Part shown: positions 15,205 through 24,263 of the stretch, in pieces
How positions within the stretch are numbered: position 1 is the stretch's first letter
How the letters are laid out: every line of letters begins with the position of its first letter
NCBI GenBank assembly: GCA_019745775.1
Contig: JAIESR010000064.1
Coordinates: 1 to 64,000 of the forward strand
Reading direction: 5' to 3'
Source: Xanthobacteraceae bacterium
Lineage (GTDB): Bacteria; Pseudomonadota; Alphaproteobacteria; Rhizobiales; Xanthobacteraceae
Length of the DNA: 64,000 bases
Made by a program: the position numbers and the translations under genes
The notes under the pieces: generated by a model
Told to the model about the DNA's origin: nothing
Seen by the model: the letters and a program-made list of their open reading frames with translations, nothing else
Database searches by the model: none

Positions 15205-16422
15205 ATGCGCCCCATTCACGCCGCCGCTGCTGCGGCGATAACGCTCGTTATTGCGGGACTTGCCGCGCCCGCGCATGCGCAGGGCACGGCCTATGAAGGC
15301 GCCCGCCTCATCATGGGCGACGGCCGCGTGATCGAAAACGGCACGCTGGTCGTCGAGGGCTCGCGGATCACTCAAGCCGGCGCGGCCGCCGACGTGAAGG
15401 TGCCGGCCGGCACCAAGCGCGTCAGCGTCACCGGCAAGACCGTGATGCCGATGATGATCGACACCCACGTGCACCTGAGCGGCAAGCGGGAGACTATGAT
15501 CCGCGACCTTAAGCAGCGTGCCTATTGGGGCGTCAGCGCCGCCATGAGCATGGGCACCGACAATATCGAGCTCTTGCCGATGCGCGACGAGGTGATCCCG
15601 GGTGCCGCCCGGTTCCTCAGCGCGGGCCGCGGCATAACCCGGCCCGAACCGCTGCGCCCGACCCACCAGATCAACAGCGACGACGAAGGCCGCAAAGCCG
15701 TGCAGGCGAATGCCGCCTTGAAGGTCCAGATCATCAAGATCTGGGTCGACGACCGCAATGGCAAGGTTCCAAAGATCACCCCGTCGCAATACGCGGCGAT
15801 CATCGACGAAGCCCACAAGCTCAAAATCCAGGTCACCGCGCACATCTTCGAGATGGAGGATGCCAAGGGGCTGATGCGGGCCGGCCTCGACTCGTTCGCG
15901 CACGGCGTTCGTGACAAGGATGTCGACGATGAGACCGTCGCCATGTTCAAGCAGCGTCCGCATCTCTACCTGATACCGAACCTGCCGGATCGCGGGGTGA
16001 AGGTGGACCGGAGCTGGTTGCAGCCGGGCATGAGCGCGGAGGAATTTGCCAAGCTCGAAGCCGAAAACACCGACCGGCCGAAGGTCAACGCCTTCCACGG
16101 CATCCAGGCCCGCAACCTGGCCAAGATGAACACGGCCGGCGTCCGCATCACCATGGGAACCGACGGCAACCGTCCCTGGGGTCCGCATGAGGAGATGGAG
16201 GACATGGTGCTTGCCGGCATGACGCCGGCACAGGTGATCGTTGCGGCAACCCGCAACGGCGCCGCGTACCTGCAGATCGCCGATGCCGGCACGCTGGAAG
16301 CCGGCAAGAGCGCCGATTTCATCGTGCTCGACGCCAATCCACTGGACAACATCACCAACACGCGGCGCATCTCGCAGGTGGTCCTGCGCGGTGCCGCGGT
16401 GGACCGGACTCAGGCTCCCTAG
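15205..16422 (+). CDS. Exported metal-dependent amidohydrolase
   Basis: This 405-residue enzyme has a signal peptide (IHAAAAAAITLVIAGLAAPAHA, cleavage before QGTAYEG). The imidazolonepropionase-like amidohydrolase fold shows in GARLIMGDGRVIENGTLVVEG (the beta-sandwich start), metal ligands DTHVHL near residue 92, the lysine segment VQIIKIWVDD, histidines in TAHIFE and FAHGV, and the C-terminal metal aspartate in MGTDGN. The ending ADFIVLDANPLDNI...VVLRGAAVD is characteristic. The substrate is not predictable; cyclic amides or dipeptides are typical for exported members. It is monocistronic and convergent with the Crp/Fnr gene. Confidence 0.87.
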   Translation: MRPIHAAAAAAITLVIAGLAAPAHAQGTAYEGARLIMGDGRVIENGTLVVEGSRITQAGAAADVKVPAGTKRVSVTGKTVMPMMIDTHVHLSGKRETMIRDLKQRAYWGVSAAMSMGTDNIELLPMRDEVIPGAARFLSAGRGITRPEPLRPTHQINSDDEGRKAVQANAALKVQIIKIWVDDRNGKVPKITPSQYAAIIDEAHKLKIQVTAHIFEMEDAKGLMRAGLDSFAHGVRDKDVDDETVAMFKQRPHLYLIPNLPDRGVKVDRSWLQPGMSAEEFAKLEAENTDRPKVNAFHGIQARNLAKMNTAGVRITMGTDGNRPWGPHEEMEDMVLAGMTPAQVIVAATRNGAAYLQIADAGTLEAGKSADFIVLDANPLDNITNTRRISQVVLRGAAVDRTQAP

Positions 16423-16635
16423 GCGAAGCACGCCGGACGCAAGGCGGACCATTGGGGCTGAACGGTTCGCCTCCACGGTTTGCGCAATCTTCATGGCGAG
16501 ATCGCGCAAGTGGTCGCACGTGCGCGCTTGACGACCTTGCTGGAACGCTCCCAGTCGCGGCCCGAAAGAGCCGTGATGTTGTCGGCCGCGCTGGCGACCG
16601 GCGCGCCCGCTCCGCCCTTCCGAACGGTCCGCTAG

Positions 16636-17412
16636 CTAGGGCCAGTCGGCGGCCATGCGCAGTTCCGCCTCATTGAGAATCGTGAGCGAACGGCCGCTGA
16701 TCTCGATCAAGTGCGCGCGCTGGAATTCACCCAGGACCTTGCTCACATGCACCGGAGTCAAGCCCGTCGCATCCGCGATATGACGCTGGCGCAGCGGAAA
16801 CTCCATCGTCTGGCCGCTCATCATGTCCCGCTTGGCAAGTCGCTCGGCCAGATTGAGTATCTGCCGCGCAATGCGCTCGCTGGCAGTCCGGCGCCCGAGG
16901 TCGAGCGCCAGTTGGTCGGCTTGCACTCTTTCGTCGGTCCAGGTCTTCGAAATCCGGTCGAACAGGTCCGAGTTCTCGAACAACAGCGCCCGCAAATCGT
17001 TGCGCTTGAACCTACGATAGGTCACCTCGGTGACCGCCTCGACGTGACGGCCGGACAGCGGCCCGAATAAGAATCCGGTCGACACCGCATCGCCTGGTAG
17101 AAGAAACGCCAGGATCTGCCGTCTGCCGTCAGGCAGCGCAATCGAGGATACCGCCCAGCCGCTGCAGATGACCGGGACAAACTCAGACCATTCCTTCGGG
17201 TGGAAGATCGTTCGGCGCGCCGGGGCGGTATGGACCGTCGATATCGGCAATCCCCGCTCCGCGTCCGATGCGCAGTTTCTGAGAGCCGCGCAGAGGCTCC
17301 AATCCGAAGTCGCGCATACGGCACACGCCGCCGCGCTCCGCGCTACGTCGACGCAGCCCGTCCTGGATTGCGTCTCGTCAACGGACAGGTTTGATTGAGC
17401 GACTCTGGCCAC
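16636..17412 (-). CDS. Crp/Fnr-family transcriptional regulator
   Basis: The GTG start at 17412 has GGGGA seven bases upstream; longer in-frame starts would add a tail unlike the family. The resulting ~258-residue protein begins with a Cys-rich stretch, C-x10-C-x2-C-x7-C-x6-C (from the Cys in SRTGC to ALRNC), reminiscent of FNR iron-sulphur ligands. A cyclic-nucleotide-binding-like beta barrel follows (GWAVSSIALPDGRRQILAFLLPGDAV), then a long dimer helix and a winged helix with LRQRHIADATGLTPVHVSKVL, the Crp-type recognition helix. It may sense oxygen or redox through the cysteines. Target genes are unknown. Confidence 0.85.
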   Translation of the reverse strand: MARVAQSNLSVDETQSRTGCVDVARSAAACAVCATSDWSLCAALRNCASDAERGLPISTVHTAPARRTIFHPKEWSEFVPVICSGWAVSSIALPDGRRQILAFLLPGDAVSTGFLFGPLSGRHVEAVTEVTYRRFKRNDLRALLFENSDLFDRISKTWTDERVQADQLALDLGRRTASERIARQILNLAERLAKRDMMSGQTMEFPLRQRHIADATGLTPVHVSKVLGEFQRAHLIEISGRSLTILNEAELRMAADWP

Positions 17413-18040
17413 GTCTGTTCCCCGGCGATTGTTGGCACTGACACGCGGTTGAGTTGCGATCGACTTCGCTGACGCACTCGGTTGCCCTGTGACCAAGCTA
17501 CGAATCCCACGACAACAACCGAAATCCGCAAGAATTAGAGATGCAACTTCTGCAAAGACCAAGTTCGGGGGACCAAACTTTCGCGCATCCGAACTACTGT
17601 TGGGCACAGTCCAAGCATTGCCGAATCGATGGTACTTTTATTTCGGATTCGACTCTTGCCGTACAGGCCAAAAATCCTAAGCGAAATCAAGAATTCCCAT
17701 TGACTTCCTTATGTAAAGAACGGGCGAATCATATTCGCGGGGCTGGCGGGTCGATCGCGGGATCCGACCAAGCCTGTCGTAGTACCCATAATCCTGATTG
17801 CCATTCTGGCTTATTGTTGAGCTGGATACGGCGCGTTAACCATACGTTATCTAGAATCGAAGAGTTTTTCTTTACGAATACCACACGTTGTGACGCAGGA
17901 TGTTGGCTCGCTCGGGGCTTACGGCTGCGCGTATCGGGTGCACAGATCTTTCCGCGCGGAATTCACCGTCGGGCGAATCGTTCAAAAGCCGCAAGATCGT
18001 CGGCGCTGCTCGTGCGAATCGGTGATCGACAAGGTTCCGT
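17413..18040. other. Intergenic region with no recognised feature
   Basis: This 628-base gap between the divergent Crp/Fnr gene and the receiver gene is richer in A+T than its surroundings. No reading frame in it shows protein-family features, and I found no FNR-box palindrome or RNA gene. Confidence 0.4.
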
Positions 18041-18622
18041 ATGACGAACCCGACCATCAATCTGAGGGATTTGATCATCCTGATCGCGGACCCGAGCTCG
18101 TATGTGCGGATGATCAGCCACAGCATGCTGCGCGGCTTCGGCGCCAACAAGGTTCTGGAGGTCGGCCAGACTACCGGGCTGCTGCAAACGCTATCGTCAC
18201 AGAAGATCGATATTCTCCTCTGCGACGCACGACTGCCCCCGCACGGCGGCCTCGTGATTACCCGTACCATTCGTCGCAACGCCGACAACCCAAATCGCAC
18301 GATGCCGATCCTTTTGATGTCGAGCGACACGCGCGAAACCACGATCAAGAGCGCGCGCGACGCCGGTGCAAACATGGTCATCGCCAAGCCGATGTCGCCA
18401 AAAAACCTTTACGACCGGCTGGCCTGGATCGCGTTCAGCTCCCGTAACTTCGTCGATACTGAAACCTATTTCGGCCCGGATCGGCGCTTCAAGATCGAAG
18501 GCTATCCGGGCGGAGTCGGCCGCCGGAAAGGAGATGGAGTCGTCGAGGTCGGCCAGGAAGCCGGGCCGGCGCTCGCACAAGACGACATCGACAGCCTTTT
18601 CAGCGCCACCCGCACCGGATAG
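18041..18622 (+). CDS. Single-domain response regulator with DIDSLF tail
   Basis: This 193-residue protein has a CheY-like receiver at residues 8-130: the acidic pair is reduced (LIILIADPSS), the acceptor is D62 in LLCDARLPPHGG, the switch residues are in LLMSSD, and the lysine is in VIAKPMSP. An extension (FGPDRRF...GRRKGD) common in alphaproteobacterial regulators follows. The protein ends in a short LAQDDIDSLFS peptide resembling the CheY-binding start of FliM (L-S-Q-x-E-I-D-x-L). It is followed four bases later by the Hpt-like gene, so the two likely act together. Proximity to the che operon suggests a chemotaxis or cell-cycle link; not proven. Confidence 0.85.
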   Translation: MTNPTINLRDLIILIADPSSYVRMISHSMLRGFGANKVLEVGQTTGLLQTLSSQKIDILLCDARLPPHGGLVITRTIRRNADNPNRTMPILLMSSDTRETTIKSARDAGANMVIAKPMSPKNLYDRLAWIAFSSRNFVDTETYFGPDRRFKIEGYPGGVGRRKGDGVVEVGQEAGPALAQDDIDSLFSATRTG

Positions 18623-18626
18623 TCCG

Positions 18627-19136
18627 ATGGCAGACCAGCCGAGTCGCGATCCCAACGTATTCCCCATCGATACCCGCTTTCAGCAGCAGGCGCGGCGACC
18701 GGGCGGTGTCGCGCGGGAAAGCGCCATCGAAAGCGCCCAGCGCCAGATCGACGACATGAAGCCGGGTTTCGTCGACTGGCTCGACCGCGAACTGAAAGAG
18801 CTGGCGGCCGCAGCACGGCTGGTCACGAGCAGTCCGGCTGACGCGGCGGCGATCGAGCGCGCGCATCAGGCGTCCTGCCAGCTCAGGGACGTCGGCGCTA
18901 CCATGGGGTACGAACTGGTCACGTTCGTCGCCAACAATTTCTGCAGCATACTCGACGCGATAAAGGCCGGTGCACCCTTCGACAGGGATATGGTCGATTG
19001 TCACTTGGACGCGCTGTTGCTGGCGAGGACCGAGCCATACCGTCATCTGCGGCCCGAGCAGGTCCCAGAAATGAGCCGTGGGCTGCGCCGCGTGGTCGAG
19101 CTGGCGAGCGCCAGCGCGGCGCGCGAAGCTCGATAG
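18627..19136 (+). CDS. Degenerate Hpt-like phosphotransfer protein
   Basis: The ATG at 18627 follows the regulator gene by four bases. The 169-residue helical protein has an ~40-residue variable N-terminus and then an Hpt-like four-helix region. Where alphaproteobacterial Hpt proteins read H-D-(I/L)-(K/R)-G-x-(A/G)-A-T-x-G-Y, this one reads C-Q-L-R-D-V-G-A-T-M-G-Y (residues 84-95), so the phospho-accepting His is a Cys. A His sits four residues earlier (H80). It is probably a non-phosphorylatable binding partner of the upstream receiver, but the alignment is by eye and the family assignment is tentative. Confidence 0.65.
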   Translation: MADQPSRDPNVFPIDTRFQQQARRPGGVARESAIESAQRQIDDMKPGFVDWLDRELKELAAAARLVTSSPADAAAIERAHQASCQLRDVGATMGYELVTFVANNFCSILDAIKAGAPFDRDMVDCHLDALLLARTEPYRHLRPEQVPEMSRGLRRVVELASASAAREAR

Positions 19137-19174
19137 CCGCTCAGCGAAAGCTGGCCTGGTTCAACCGCGAAGCT

Positions 19175-20260
19175 TCACTCCGCCGCTTGGCGTTTTCGCA
19201 AGTATTCGATCGCGTGCAGTGCGGTTGCACGCTTGAGCCTTGCGAAGTTCGCCATGTGCTGCTCGATCGCCTGGGTGGACAGGCCGCCCTTGCCGGCCCG
19301 CAACATGAGCAGCGCCTTCACCGTCGGCCACGACAGTTCCATCGATTTCGCGACGATCAAGATGGTTTCCGTGCGATCCTGTACCAGCACGCGCTCGACA
19401 ACGTCGATCGGCAAGGTCGACAGGGCAGCAAGCACGACCGCCGTGTCCTCGAAGCTGCCGGCCTGGGCAAACTTCGCAAGGTGGCTTTCCCCGAGTTCAC
19501 CGGACGCACGCAGCGTCCCGATGCGTTCGCGCGCGGCGGCATAATCCCGTGATGTGGCCGCCCCCTTTGCCTGGATCGCAGTCGTCACCTTGGCGACGAC
19601 ATGTTGAATCTCGCCGGCATGCTCCGGATGCGCGCCCTCCAGCGCCATGCGGACGGCCTTCGATGCCGTGCTCAACAGCTTGAGAAAGTGGTGCCTTGGG
19701 ATTTCAGGCCGCGATCCGACCGAACGCGCGAGCTCTTCGTCATGCTCGGAGCGCTTGACGAGCCGCAGATAACCCGTCTCCGAAAACTTGGCGCCTGAAT
19801 TTTGCGCCACGCTCAGTGCGACGTCACGGTCGCCGCGCTCGACCAGCACGTCGGTGACGGTCTCTGCCAGCGATTTTCGCTTGGTGATGGCAAGCAGATG
19901 CGGCTGGCTCCTGGTCTTGGCGTTCTCGACCAGCGACACGTTGTCGATTTGCTCCGATTGCGTCAGAACCGGCCCCGCCACTTCGATGGCGTCGTCGAAA
20001 GCAAGCTTCCGCATCAACTTCGGCGGCGCATTCGGGAGCGCCGCCAGCCGTGCTGCGAGGGCTGCGCGTGCAGACTGTTCTATGTCAGCTACAAGATGGC
20101 TAAAGACGCCGTCGAACACGGCGATGTGGTCGCCGGAAAAATGGCTCGACCCGAAGACGAACAGGTCGGTGACACGGCGAAGCGTTCGCTCACGGCGCTC
20201 TTCAGAACCATTCGAAAGCGCATCTTCAAGCTCACGGAAAAGAGAATTTTGAGCGCTCAT
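19175..20260 (-). CDS. DUF2336 protein, last gene of the che operon
   Basis: This 361-residue all-helical protein belongs to the alphaproteobacterial DUF2336 family: helical repeat-like text such as LFRELEDALSNGSEERRERTLRRVTDLF at the start, and DIEVAGPVL-like and ETVTDVLVERGD segments mid-protein. There is no signal peptide or membrane segment. It sits 57 bases downstream of the unknown che-operon gene on the same strand. A shorter relative is encoded at 30423-31025, beyond the other end of the operon. The biochemical role is unknown; the context implies chemotaxis or related signalling. Confidence 0.8.
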   Translation of the reverse strand: MSAQNSLFRELEDALSNGSEERRERTLRRVTDLFVFGSSHFSGDHIAVFDGVFSHLVADIEQSARAALAARLAALPNAPPKLMRKLAFDDAIEVAGPVLTQSEQIDNVSLVENAKTRSQPHLLAITKRKSLAETVTDVLVERGDRDVALSVAQNSGAKFSETGYLRLVKRSEHDEELARSVGSRPEIPRHHFLKLLSTASKAVRMALEGAHPEHAGEIQHVVAKVTTAIQAKGAATSRDYAAARERIGTLRASGELGESHLAKFAQAGSFEDTAVVLAALSTLPIDVVERVLVQDRTETILIVAKSMELSWPTVKALLMLRAGKGGLSTQAIEQHMANFARLKRATALHAIEYLRKRQAAE

Positions 20261-20317
20261 CGATGACCGCCCCCCGTTGACAAGGGTTTTCTGTCGCTAC
20301 GACCGGTTATGGTTGCC

Positions 20318-20731
20318 TTAGAATTCAACGTCGACATCCAGTTCAGCGGCGGCCTGTTGCGATACCGGCGGCGCCGCGACTTGCGGCAAGTCTTCCTGAA
20401 GGCGGCACAGCAGACGATCTTTGAGCTCGGCGAGCGTGATCGCGGCAACCACCTCCTGCCCAAGTTGCGCGCGCTCTTGTCCCTCCGACGGAATAGAATT
20501 CGTTGCCCCTGCGTACCGTGTCAATGCATCGCCGAGCGCCTCGAATTCCTGCTTGAGGCGATCGAAACTTTGCAGCGTCACGACCAGTTCCTTATCGGGT
20601 CGGCCGCTTCCAATAACAAGGTCGGTTACCCGTCCTACGGTCTCGTCGAGCCTCAGCACGTTGTCCAGCAGGAGCGCCGCGAACACCGCAAGGAAGGACC
20701 CAACGTCATTGCTGGATACTCGTACGCTCAC
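20318..20731 (-). CDS. Uncharacterised che-operon protein
   Basis: The GTG start at 20731 has AAGG six bases upstream, and the gene lies between cheY and the DUF2336 gene with small gaps (48 and 57 bases), which supports it as a real operon member. The 137-residue product is mostly helical, with a hydrophobic segment (FLAVFAALLLDNVLRL), a likely coiled region, and an acidic end ELDVDVEF. No known domain was recognised. It could bind a chemotaxis component, but nothing in the sequence names a function. Confidence 0.65.
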   Translation of the reverse strand: MSVRVSSNDVGSFLAVFAALLLDNVLRLDETVGRVTDLVIGSGRPDKELVVTLQSFDRLKQEFEALGDALTRYAGATNSIPSEGQERAQLGQEVVAAITLAELKDRLLCRLQEDLPQVAAPPVSQQAAAELDVDVEF

Positions 20732-20779
20732 AACTGCCTTCCCCGATTATCGTCGCTCACCGAGCGCTTCTCGCCGCTG

Positions 20780-21169
20780 CTACGACAGCTTACCCATCAC
20801 TTGTTCGATCTTGCTGCGCAAGATCGCCGTCGTGAACGGCTTGATCAGGTAGTTGTTGGCGCCTGCCTGCGCTGCCTTGACGACAAGCTCCTTGTCGCCG
20901 CGGCCGGTGAGCAGGATGAACGGGACCCGGCGCACGACCGGATGTCCGCGAACGGCGCGCAACAGGCCCAGTCCGTCCATCTCCGGCATGTTATAGTCGG
21001 AGATGATCAGGTCGATCGGCTGGAGCGAAGCGGTTTCCATCGCTTGTTTGCCGTTCTCGGCTTCATGGATGTGCCGGATGCCGATCTCTTCCAGGGTCAT
21101 GCGAGTCATTTGTCGGACGCTGTTCTGGTCGTCGACAACAAGGACCTTGAGTGCAACTGCGTTTGGCAT
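20780..21169 (-). CDS. cheY: CheY-type response regulator
   Basis: This 129-residue receiver-only protein has all CheY residues: the acidic pair in VLVVDDQ, the acceptor Asp in LIISDYNMPEMDG, Thr in ILLTGRG, and Lys in NYLIKPFT. It is the second CheY of the operon, directly downstream of cheA (47 bases), the other being the STAS-linked receiver. One probably reaches the flagellar motor while the other acts as phosphate sink; which is which cannot be told. Confidence 0.9.
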   Translation of the reverse strand: MPNAVALKVLVVDDQNSVRQMTRMTLEEIGIRHIHEAENGKQAMETASLQPIDLIISDYNMPEMDGLGLLRAVRGHPVVRRVPFILLTGRGDKELVVKAAQAGANNYLIKPFTTAILRSKIEQVMGKLS

Positions 21170-21216
21170 TCCCGTTACTCCTGATCAGCGGCTCGTCTGC
21201 GCGCCTTCTATAAGAG

Positions 21217-23415
21217 TTAATGCATTTTGCTCTTGGTGACCGATGTAGAGTTCATTGCCAGAGCGGGACTGATTGACGATTTGACCGCGAGGTCGGACAG
21301 CTTTTCGACATCAAGGATGAATGCGACCCGTCCATTCCCGAGAATGGTCGCGGCGGCGATCCCCGGGACCGAGCCGTAGCTCTCCTCGATGCTCTTGATC
21401 ACGACCTGCTGGTGGCCGCACAGCTGGTCGACGACGAGGCCGAAGCGTGAACCGTCGCCACCGTCGGTGATGATGACGACGCGCTCCTCGGAGTCATCTC
21501 CCCCGTTGGAGCCGATGTCCAGGAGATCGGCCAAGTGCATGATCGGCACCAGGTCCCCGCGCAACTGCAGCATGCCGCGGGTACCAACAAGACTGCTGAT
21601 CTCGGATTTCGCGGGCCGCAGACATTCGACGATCGTCGACAGCGGCATGACGTAGGTCTCCTGGCCGACCTTGATGACCATGCCATCCATGACGGCGAGC
21701 GTCAGGGGAAGCGCGAGCGTGATCGTCATGCCGCGGCCGCGCTCGGACTTGAGCGAAATCCGGCCGCCGATATCTTGGATGTTGCTACGCACGACGTCCA
21801 TGCCGACACCGCGGCCGGAAATGTCGGAGATCGTTTCGGCGGTGGAAAATCCCGGCGCCATGATGAGGTTGTTGACCTCTTCATCGCTAAGCGTTGCGTC
21901 CGGGCCGACAAGCCCGCGCTCGCGCGCCTTCTTGAGCACCCGCTCGGAATTGATCCCGGCGCCGTCGTCTCGGATTTCGATAACGATTTTGCCGCCGCGA
22001 TGTTCGGCGCTGAGGTGGACGGTCCCCTCCTCCTTCTTGCCGGCCGCCAATCGATCGGCCGGAGACTCGATACCGTGGTCGACTGCATTGCGGATGATAT
22101 GCGTCAGCGGATCGCCGAGCCGCTCGATGATCGATCGATCGACCTCGGTCGTTTCACCGGACATTTCAAGCCGGACCCGCTTCGACGTCTTGGTCGAGAG
22201 TTCGCGGACGAGCCGGGGCATGCGCTGGAACACAGAGCCGACCGGCTGCGCCCGCATCGACATCACGCTGTCTTTGAGTTCGCGGGTGTGATGGATGACC
22301 TCATCGAGGATCTGCGCCAAGCGGCCGCTCGTCGCCTCCGGAAGGTCATGCACGATCTGGCCCAGCATCGCCTGGGCGATCACGAGCTCACCCACCATGT
22401 TCACGACGCGGTCGATGCGTTCAAGCTCGATCCGGGTAGTGGTGGATCCAGCCTTGGCGGCCGGTGCAGCCTTCGGCGCGCTGACGACCTCCGGGACCCC
22501 CACCGGCGCACCCGGCTTGGCCACCGGCATCGGCTCGTCATGTGGCGCAGCCGGCGCAGGTATGCTCGCCTCGCCCGCAACCGGGGCAAGCGGAATCTCT
22601 GCTTGCGGAACGACATCGGCCGGCATGCTGTCAGCCATGCTACCGAACGCCGGCATCGGATCCGCTTCCGTAATCTCGATCTCGCAATCGCCGGTCACGA
22701 ACTCGAACACTTCCTCGACCTGCGCGCGCGTTGACGCAGTGCGGAGCGTTCCGGTCCACCCGACATAGGGGCGGTCGGGTTCGATTTCGGTCAGGTGCGG
22801 CAGCGCATCGGTCTCGGCGACCAGGTCGAGCTCACCCAGCTTGCGTAGCTCGCGAATGATGTACAGCGGCTCGTTCGCCTTCCGGAGCATCTCGGCCTTC
22901 GGACGGAAGACGATACCAAAAGTTTGCAGGCCATCGCCGGCGGCGGTTGCGTCGAAATCGTCGACGCGAACCGGCATGAAGTCGAGCCCGTCGAAGTCCA
23001 CCATCGGCTCTTCCTCGGCGCCTCCGGGCTCGATACCGATCAGCCGCTCAAGCGCTGCACGGCATTCACTGCCATGGTTCGGCGGAATGGCCTCGCCGGA
23101 CCGCGACATCGTGATCAGATCAGAGAGGACGTCGTTGGCTTGCAGCAGCACGTCCATGATCTCGTGCGTGGCCGACAGCTTGCCGTTCCGCATCGTGTCG
23201 AGCACGGTTTCGAAGACGTGAGCGAAGTTGACAAGATCCTCGAAGCCGAAGATCCCCGCGCCGCCTTTGACCGAATGCACAGACCGGAAGATGGCGTTGA
23301 TCGTGTCGTCCGTGCTGGTGCCGTCCTGCATCTCGGTCAGCCCAGCTTCGATCTGCTGGAGCGCCTCGCTGCACTCGTCAAAGAAGGTCAGCTTCAACTG
23401 TTCTAAGCTTGCCAC
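21217..23415 (-). CDS. cheA: Chemotaxis histidine kinase CheA
   Basis: The start is taken as the GTG at 23415, six bases after GGAGGA; the TTG at 23421 would abut the ribosome binding site. Domains in order: Hpt P1 with phospho-acceptor SVHSVKGGAGIFGF near residue 47; a long Pro/Ala-rich linker region (about 260-330) containing the presumed P2; the dimerisation helices; the ATPase with NAVDHGIE, DDGAGI and GRGVGMDVV; and a C-terminal CheW-like P5 (LPLTLAVMDGMVIKVGQETY onward). About 732 residues is normal. The kinase autophosphorylates and feeds the two CheY receivers and CheB of the operon. Confidence 0.95.
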   Translation of the reverse strand: MASLEQLKLTFFDECSEALQQIEAGLTEMQDGTSTDDTINAIFRSVHSVKGGAGIFGFEDLVNFAHVFETVLDTMRNGKLSATHEIMDVLLQANDVLSDLITMSRSGEAIPPNHGSECRAALERLIGIEPGGAEEEPMVDFDGLDFMPVRVDDFDATAAGDGLQTFGIVFRPKAEMLRKANEPLYIIRELRKLGELDLVAETDALPHLTEIEPDRPYVGWTGTLRTASTRAQVEEVFEFVTGDCEIEITEADPMPAFGSMADSMPADVVPQAEIPLAPVAGEASIPAPAAPHDEPMPVAKPGAPVGVPEVVSAPKAAPAAKAGSTTTRIELERIDRVVNMVGELVIAQAMLGQIVHDLPEATSGRLAQILDEVIHHTRELKDSVMSMRAQPVGSVFQRMPRLVRELSTKTSKRVRLEMSGETTEVDRSIIERLGDPLTHIIRNAVDHGIESPADRLAAGKKEEGTVHLSAEHRGGKIVIEIRDDGAGINSERVLKKARERGLVGPDATLSDEEVNNLIMAPGFSTAETISDISGRGVGMDVVRSNIQDIGGRISLKSERGRGMTITLALPLTLAVMDGMVIKVGQETYVMPLSTIVECLRPAKSEISSLVGTRGMLQLRGDLVPIMHLADLLDIGSNGGDDSEERVVIITDGGDGSRFGLVVDQLCGHQQVVIKSIEESYGSVPGIAAATILGNGRVAFILDVEKLSDLAVKSSISPALAMNSTSVTKSKMH

Positions 23416-23445
23416 CCTCAATCCTCCAAAAACGCCTCAGAAACT

Positions 23446-24228
23446 CTACGGGGCAACTTTACGCACGGTCGCGATCAGACGTTCAGGATCGAATGGCTTC
23501 ACCATCCAACCAGTGGCGCCTGCGTCGCGCGCGAGGTTCCGCTTCTCGACGTCGCTTTCGGTCGTCAGAACCAGAATCGGTGTTGTCTTGTGGACGGCAT
23601 TCTTGCGGAGCTGCCTGATCACCTCGTAGCCATCCATCCTCGGCATGTTGATGTCGGTGATGATGACGTCGACGCGATCGTCGCCCAGCACGTCGAGCCC
23701 GTCCTGGCCGTCCACGGCCTGCACGACATCGAAGCCCGCATCGGAAAGCGTCAGCATCAGCATGTCGCGAATTGTCTTCGAATCATCGATGGTCAGGATT
23801 TTCTTGGCCATGTCGCATGCATCCTTCTGCTCATGGTTGAAATCGTTTTCGTCATCTGGCGATTGTGCTTCAGGCGGTTCCACTTCAGGCGGTTGACCCT
23901 GTTCGGCGTCCGATTCGCCGATTGGCTCAGGGTTCGACCGTGCCAGGCTTTCCGGCAGGTCGCTGTTCGGCCAGCTCAGTCCGAGATCTCGGAACGCGTT
24001 GGCGAACTCGGTTGACGGGCGCTCTATTGAAATCTGACCGCGGTCGCGCATCGCGGCGACCAGAATCTGAACGCACGGGAGCGTGAGCGTTTCGACCGCA
24101 CAAGCGTCGAGACGCAGCGGTCCCTCTCCCTGAAGGTGCCGCCGCAACGTAGCGAGAAAGTCCTCCGCCGCGCTGAGATCGAGCACCGGCGGTAGCTTGA
24201 AATGGCCGTTGTCTTGATCAGTCTGCAT
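23446..24228 (-). CDS. STAS-CheY fusion protein
   Basis: This is one 260-residue reading frame. Residues 1-90 form a STAS-like domain (LPPVLDLSAAEDFLATLRRHL, then LTLPCVQILVAAMRDRG), as in small STAS proteins of che operons. A Pro/Glu-rich acidic linker (about 98-135) joins it to a full CheY receiver starting at M140 (MAKKILTIDDSK, acceptor Asp in VIITDINMPRMDG, Lys in GWMVKPFDP). In many relatives these are separate genes. Here an AGAAGGA ribosome binding site still precedes the M140 codon (ATG at 23811), so free CheY may be made as well as the fusion. The gene lies between cheB and cheA. Confidence 0.88.
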   Translation of the reverse strand: MQTDQDNGHFKLPPVLDLSAAEDFLATLRRHLQGEGPLRLDACAVETLTLPCVQILVAAMRDRGQISIERPSTEFANAFRDLGLSWPNSDLPESLARSNPEPIGESDAEQGQPPEVEPPEAQSPDDENDFNHEQKDACDMAKKILTIDDSKTIRDMLMLTLSDAGFDVVQAVDGQDGLDVLGDDRVDVIITDINMPRMDGYEVIRQLRKNAVHKTTPILVLTTESDVEKRNLARDAGATGWMVKPFDPERLIATVRKVAP

Positions 24229-24263
24229 TGCTTCTGCCCGCGTTAAAGTGCCAGTTCAAATCC

